From Gnetum montanum (taxonomy: Eukaryota > Streptophyta > Gnetopsida > Gnetales > Gnetaceae): a stretch of 64,000 bases of DNA. Below are positions 58,310 through 64,000 of the stretch, piece after piece (the stretch's first letter is position 1; the number at the start of each line of letters is the position of its first letter). The translations under genes and the position numbers were made by a program. The stretch is from NCBI GenBank assembly GCA_015680685.1, contig MNCI01000577.1, forward strand, positions 21,686 through 85,685, read 5' to 3'. The notes under the pieces were generated by a model. The model ran no database searches and was not told the origin of the DNA. It saw only the letters and a list, made by a program, of their open reading frames with translations.

Positions 58310-61121
58310 GAAAACATGTGCAGGAAGGAGAACTATCCCAACCAAGGGATAAATGGTCATGAACAAGAAGGGGCCAGGAATAGATCCATGAGCAAGCAAA
58401 GATCCATGTCATGGGACCTCTTTAGAAGGAGCCTAAAGTGGAGTCTATTTGATAAATTCTTGAAGAAGCATCTATAATAAAACAGTCTCATCGAGATAAG
58501 GCACCAGAGCCTAGATTGAACCTTAAAGTTATCTTGACTAAAGCCTACCTCAAGTAGATCATGAATAATAAGGTCTACAAATCAATGCTCCAAGAATTAA
58601 ACTTTAGATCTTTCATGGACTTTGCACCTCTAGAAGTTAAGACTCAATGAAAGAACTCTCTGATATGGCCCGCAATCACTTTCAATAGGGAGTGGTACAC
58701 AGGAGATACATACTTGTTCTAGAACAATCAGTATGCCAGTTTGATGGTCAAGATGAAATCCATTGCAAAGGCCCTTGGGTTAACAAAAACTATGACAAAC
58801 CTTGCTAAAATTCCCATGTAGGTAGATCCTAGTATCAAGAAGGAATGGAAAAAGCAGTGTTATGAAGTCAATCATAAGGATTTTGGCATACTCACCATGA
58901 TGGAAGAAGCATATTTCAAGATTATAGCCTTTCAGCTCAATGCAACGGTGAGGCCAAGCAAGAGCACAACCTTCTTCACTCATGAATGTGCCACTATATG
59001 TGGTATATTCTTGGTTAACTATCCATAGCTTATCTATCTTGAGATAGAGAGGCAATTTAAGGAAAATTAACATGGAAAACAAGCACTTCACTTTTCATGT
59101 CTTAGCTAGAAATTATGCAAGGGGGGAGGAATAACATGCTATACAAATGACATTATCTAATGTGTTCCATCCACTTCTTGGATGGACATGATGAGGGATA
59201 AAGTTCCTATAAAAATCATTTAAGAAGAGGAGAAACAACTACCATGTCCACCATCCACTAATAAAACAATGTCAGAGTCATGTGCTACTATTAAGCGCAT
59301 GTGCAAGATTTGAGAGTAGCTCTTGAAAGAGTAGGAGTAGTAAGTAGGAACAAGTGATGGTGATCCATTTGTATATCACCTAACAATGGCTCACCTCAAT
59401 AAAGTGTCTTGAACCATAAGCTAGATGAAAGAAGGTGGGCCAGATTTCTTAGCTCAAAGAATGAAGTTGCCTATAAGATCAATTCTTGATGCCTAAGAGG
59501 TAATAGTATCTCTCTCTTAATAGTAGAAATTCCTAGAAATTTCTAGGAATGGTGCTAGTTTTTGGTGCATCTAGAGGAAGGCAAGGGGAAAAATATCATG
59601 ATGATATGGACAAGAGATAGAAATGAAGGTGATTGTTGATAAATGTATCAAGGCATTAAATGTAGCTACAACATCTATACCAAACATTTCTACACTAAAA
59701 GATTTGAAAACATCTATAGGAATAATTAGTAATAGATTTAGTGTAGCCTACCAGAAGGAGTTATTGAACCAACTGGTGGGAACTAGGCAATTGATTTTGG
59801 ATGTTTTTGATCTTCCAGATAATATCATTATTATCCAGTTACAGCTACTTAAGGCAAAGGGTAGGTGTATCATATTGGAGAGGCAACTTGAAATGGCTAG
59901 AACTAGAAACCAATGCTTGATTGTAGAGGTTTCCAAACTTAGAGTCCCCCTCCTTGATCCCATAGTACTCGATCAAGCAACCATAAGAGATGAATATTTC
60001 CAACAGATTTAGCAAAAAATTAGAAAGGTTAAGCTTGCAAAGGAGTTAACAATCTCTTATTAGTCCTTAGTAGATGCAGTGACTAACAACATGCAAAAGG
60101 ACTTGAATCAAACTCATAAGAAGAACAAGCACCTGATTGTAGAAAACCATCACCTGTGCAATCTTGATGTGTAAAAAGGATAGTTGCAATATTTTATCCA
60201 TCAAGAACAAGAGCAGCTAGATAGAGTGAATAATGAACTAAGGTCATTGAAAGTTAAAATGGAAATATCTCTATGGAGAAAGTCCAAGCTCTTCACCAAA
60301 AATCTATGATAGAGATAGCCACCTAGAAGAATGAGGTTCTTAAATTTGAGAGAGTCAAAAATCACTACAAAGATTAGGTTAGTCTATAGGAAGAAATTAA
60401 TGAAATTGATATCTAGATGATGAAGGAAAAAGTCAATGAGACCCTCTAGTAGCTCAAGGAAGAAGGTTATGCTTGGCAATCTAGCTTTGATGGGCTTAAT
60501 GACTATAATAAAGAAAAGATCCACATGAAAGGGCTATAAATCAAGGAGATGATGGAGTACATGGAGCTTTCCAATCTCTATTATGCAAACTTGGTAATGC
60601 TAACTATTGGATAGTTTTGGTTAAAGTTAGAGAAATAAGTACCCCAACTCATACTTGTTGTACGAGGTAGAGTTCAAGACCCATAAGGAGACAAAGTAAA
60701 AGCTTAAGATTACCAATTTAAACTTGAGGTTCTCATAAAAAAATTCACCAATCAATGATCAACTACTGAGAACCTAGCCAAGAGGATGAATATCTACTAG
60801 GACCTACAAAATGTAGGCAAGGTGCTCGATGTTGAATGCAAACTTTTTGCTACCTAGTTTGTCAAAGTTAAGGAGTTGTTCTTGGCAATGCCTTATCCAT
60901 TGGATGTTTCTACTCTAGTGCATATTTGAGATGTTGTGAGGATCGTGAATGATATTAAGGGAAAGGAGAAGAATATGAAGGCACTGTTGGATGCATTTTG
61001 TCTTCTACCAAAAGTTGCAATTTCCATAGAAGAACCACAACCACCTTAACTATAGCATGTACTTGAAGCAATAGAAGGTCCTTTGGAGCCTCAGGAGCCT
61101 CCACTACGTAAGACCATTTGA
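58310..61121 (+). pseudogene. Element E ORF3
   Basis: Same gene as in element D. Blocks: QELNFRSFMDFAPLEVKTQ, DPSIKKEWKKQCYEVNHKDF, IAFQLNATVRPSKSTTFF and LCKGGGITCYTNDI, which fit the 'putative plant transposon' domain, then an open helical part (59623-60012: ISTLKDLKTSIGIISNRF, LLNQLVGTRQLILDVFDL) and a broken coiled coil, ending PLEPQEPPLRKTI with TGA 61119-61121. Stops throughout the first half. Confidence 0.72.
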
Positions 61122-61316
61122 TCTTCTCCAATGTCTTTGCACCATCTAAAGAATTGTACTTATCAATTTTGTTCTGGTATTTAATTATGTTATCTTGAAC
61201 ACCAAAGTTTTATAATCATTATAAAATAGTATACTTGGGAACTTAGGTTTGTGTGTCAATAATCCCATACCTTTACAAATTTTGTAAAGAACTCAAGGAT
61301 GAGTTTTCATTTAGTT

Positions 61317-61325
61317 ATGGGGGTA
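61317..61325 (+). other. Polypurine tract of element E
   Basis: ATGGGGGTA immediately before the 3' LTR start TGATGAAG. Confidence 0.75.
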
Positions 61326-62189
61326 TGATGAAGAGTCATAGTTGCAACATCAACAGGATCCCATCGATGTGATCTCGTAGATGTGGTGTTTGACCTATTG
61401 AAATGTACTTGTTGATGATGCCCCCTAATTTTTCCTATACATGTGTGCCTTCAGCCATATTTATGGCATCATATTGCATAGCTTTAGTGAAGCATTTGAA
61501 GTGTTTCTTCTTAAGAGTTAGAATATTTTTCTTAAGTGCCCATAATAGGAGTCAAAGAGTGTGTAGATCCTTATTTGAGCACTATTTTATCTAAGCACTA
61601 CAATGTGTGTGGCAATAAAGATGAGATTTCTAATAAACCTTGCAGCACTTTGAAATAGATTAATTATTTCCTTTATGCATTTAATATTTTATGAAATTTC
61701 CATTAATGTTTTAAGTAATTAAGTAATTAATTAATTAATTAAGCTAGATTCAATAACAATTAATTAAAACACGTAAGTATGACCACTTCAAGCATACATG
61801 TAACACTTGATAATCCCAATAGCACTTAACATTTGGTAACTTAGTAGTGTTATATGTGTTCAAGATGTGTATGGTAAGTAGGATCAAATGGTTATGATAG
61901 GATTAGTTAAGTGTTAGATAGTTATATTAAATTAGTAATTAAACATATTTATTCTTAGGTGACTTAGTATATAAAACCTAAAAATGATAAAAATCATATT
62001 ACTCAATTATACTTTACCATATCCTTATACTCAAAAGTGTAACTAGGAAGATAATGATTGTAACCGTTAGTTTTACCTCCTAGAGACTAGTGTACTTAGA
62101 AGACTAGAAGTCCATGGAACTCAATTGGATCATGCATGAACACTTAGTGATTCATATGGTTGGGCATAGTGTATACTCGTCACTCATCA
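61326..62189 (+). repeat. 3' LTR of element E
   Basis: TGATGAAG...CTCATCA, partner of 51166-52031. The TATA box is altered here (TATACAT near 61434). Confidence 0.92.
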
Positions 62190-62831
62190 CCTAATTTTGA
62201 CATTTTTTAAGTTCCCATCAATTGATGAAAAATTTGAGATTTCCTATCAATTGAAGAAAAATCCTCCATCATTTAAAATATATAGAGGAGGTAGGATCTT
62301 GTGGTGCTAATAATCATTGAAGATTGAAGGATCCTACAATAGCAATAGTGTCCATGATCACTAGAGAAGGTAAGATCTTATGTATTTGATAGTTACTAGA
62401 CGATGTAAGGTTCTACAATGTTAACCCTTTTGCCCACCATGGATTTCTAAAATTTCTAGCAATTTTCCTAGTAGGGATTTCAATGGAAGCAATGAAAAAT
62501 GTAGTGATGATAGGCACAAGAAGCAAAGGTAGGTAATAGTGGAGGAGCACAAAGGTGAATGGTAGTGATGAAAAATCCAAGGATAATGTAGAGTAAAGTA
62601 GGGAAGTGGATGTTAGTGGTGGTTACTAGAGTGATATAGTGATAAGTGGGTAGTGAGAGAAACCATGCTGATAGAAAGTGACAAATGACAATTTTGGTCT
62701 ATGCATGGAAGAATAAGGATTTAGCGGCCATAGCCAAAACAATAGTTGTGGCCTGGTCTTATATGGGATCACATGGTCCCTTGTGAGACATCACAGTCCT
62801 TCAATTATTTTAATAATTAATTTTTTATTTT
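62190..62831. other. No gene seen
   Basis: Flank to the right of element E: short direct repeats of CATCAATTGA type near 62215-62260, otherwise nothing recognisable. Confidence 0.5.
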
Positions 62832-62874
62832 ATTATATATATGTATATTATATATATATATATTATTAATTGTA
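62832..62874. repeat. TA microsatellite
   Basis: Imperfect (TA)n run with TATGTATAT interruptions. Confidence 0.9.
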
Positions 62875-62905
62875 AGTATAATACTACACCTGTATTAATA
62901 ACAAC

Positions 62906-63035
62906 TAGCCTTTGAGGTTTAGTGATTAACTAAGTAATGTATCATAGTTGGGATTGTTAACTTTGGGGTCATGAGTTCTATTCCAAGCCCTAATTGTGAA
63001 ATTAAGTTTTTGTTCAATTTTTTTTATTATTTTAT
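62906..63035 (+). mobile_element. Possible tRNA-derived SINE
   Basis: GAGGTTTAGTGATTAAC near 62914 resembles an RNA polymerase III box A, and GGGGTCATGAGTTCTATTCC ending at 62984 resembles box B (GGTTCGANTCC). Spacing is about 55 bp, and a T-rich tail follows. Plant SINEs have this layout. No second copy in the window to confirm its ends. Confidence 0.4.
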
Positions 63036-64000
63036 TTAATTGTACCTCAGCCATTGACATGATGATTTTTTAAAATGATGGGTAAGAGTTTGGCCTAGCC
63101 AAGGAGAGGTTCTAGGTTTAATTTTTTATGTTAAAATTTTAAATCTTTTTAAACCTTATAATAACTATTTATTTATTTATTTTTAAAGCACACATAACCA
63201 AAAATTTGAATGGTGATATTTCCAAAATTATAAGTTCAATTCAGATGAAATTTGTATTGGTGGAATCATCTAGATGAGTGCTACATGCTGGGCATTTTTT
63301 CTAGGTTCATAAACCAAGTTGGATTTTTAGAATTTAAAAGGATAAAAATAGCTTATTTTGTTGAATTGACATTACCATGTTGACATATGGGCAACATGTT
63401 AACTTCTAGATGACTTGAATTTGATTATAAATGATATACTAGCTCTTAAATAAAAAATATAACATATGCATCTTATAATTTCACAAATATGATGTAAGCT
63501 TATCCTCTCATCAAATACCTAAGTAAGATACTAAGGAGTAAAGTAAGTTGATATTACTTGCCAAATATTAGTTTCCCTATAGATCTCATTGTATTAATTG
63601 TTATTGGTTAAGCAAGGATGAAAGAATCTTATTGGTACACTAACCTCCTTAAACTTACCAACTTCTAGGTCTTTGGTAAGGATGAGTAATGCCAAGATGT
63701 AGGGGTTAGGTATTTAGGAATAATAAGTTTCAAGCCAGACAAAGGCCAACTTAGCCTTTAGTTATTAGCCTCCTAAGAAGAAATTAACTATAGTAAATCT
63801 TACAATATAATTTTAATCCACACTACAAACACTTATTGACTATTTGTTAAGATTACAAGAGAAAACTACAAGAGTCTAGCTACACTACTGATTGAATGGT
63901 GCTAAGTACACGGTTGGTGCTTACATATTTATAGATTTTTGATGATAGAACATTCATGCTTATGCATCAAAACATCTAAGATGCATTGATAGGGATTCAT
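63036..64000. other. No gene seen
   Basis: AT-rich sequence. A second box-B-like phrase (GAGAGGTTCTAGGTTTAA near 63100) is present but without a clear box A. Confidence 0.45.

Larger units (their letters stand above)
51166..62189 (+). mobile_element. Element E: Athila-like Ty3/gypsy with both LTRs, internally deleted
   Basis: LTRs 51166-52031 and 61326-62189 (866 and 864 bp) bracket primer site, gag, a fragment of RT joined to integrase, internal promoter block, ORF3 and polypurine tract. Flanking five-base sequences CTTGA and CCTAA differ only by transitions and may be a decayed target-site duplication. Protease, most of RT and RNase H are deleted compared with element D. Confidence 0.9.

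Overview
This is nuclear DNA from a land plant with a large, retrotransposon-filled genome. A gymnosperm or another big-genome lineage would fit, but the species cannot be read from the window. It is draft sequence with two N-gaps (10622-11216 and 37650-38299). I find no bacterial-type genes, CRISPR array, rRNA, complete tRNA or ordinary single-copy host gene. Nearly everything recognisable is LTR retrotransposon of the Ty3/gypsy superfamily, in two families.

Family 1 (Tat-like: gag, protease, reverse transcriptase, RNase H plus a second 'archaeal-type' RNase H, integrase) has three copies. Element A (1-13729, minus strand, left end outside the window) is young and CpG-rich. It is inserted in element B (about 13730-19860, minus, decayed), which abuts the leader of element C (about 19861-28860, plus, decayed). 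Between protease and reverse transcriptase element A carries a gene on the opposite strand (3269-7351, plus) with its own TATA box, eight exons and seven phase-consistent GT-AG introns, about 1106 codons. Exons 2-3 resemble the FCP1/NIF-type HAD phosphatase fold as found in plants, but the residues at the usual catalytic aspartate positions are changed. Exon 4 is an unrecognised domain, exons 5-6 look disordered and exons 7-8 hold a helical tail. Element C keeps exons 7 and 8 of the same gene, in the same antisense position, with the intron between them at the same place. This antisense, intron-bearing passenger gene is the most interesting feature of the window.

Family 2 (Athila-like: tRNA-Asp type primer site, gag-pol, then a third ORF in sense orientation before the 3' LTR) is represented by element D (32296-43162, 5' end lost), element E (51166-62189, both LTRs present) and an orphan ORF3 fragment (30420-32295). 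All are AT-shifted and full of stops. A conserved TATA-containing block between integrase and ORF3, sharing TTGATG/GGCC motifs with the LTR U3, looks like an internal promoter for ORF3, followed by a possible leader intron. Element E has lost protease, most of reverse transcriptase and RNase H.

The rest (28860-30300, 43163-51165, 62190-64000) is AT-rich sequence with a few faint coding remnants, a 260-bp tandem duplication, a TA microsatellite and a possible tRNA-derived SINE.
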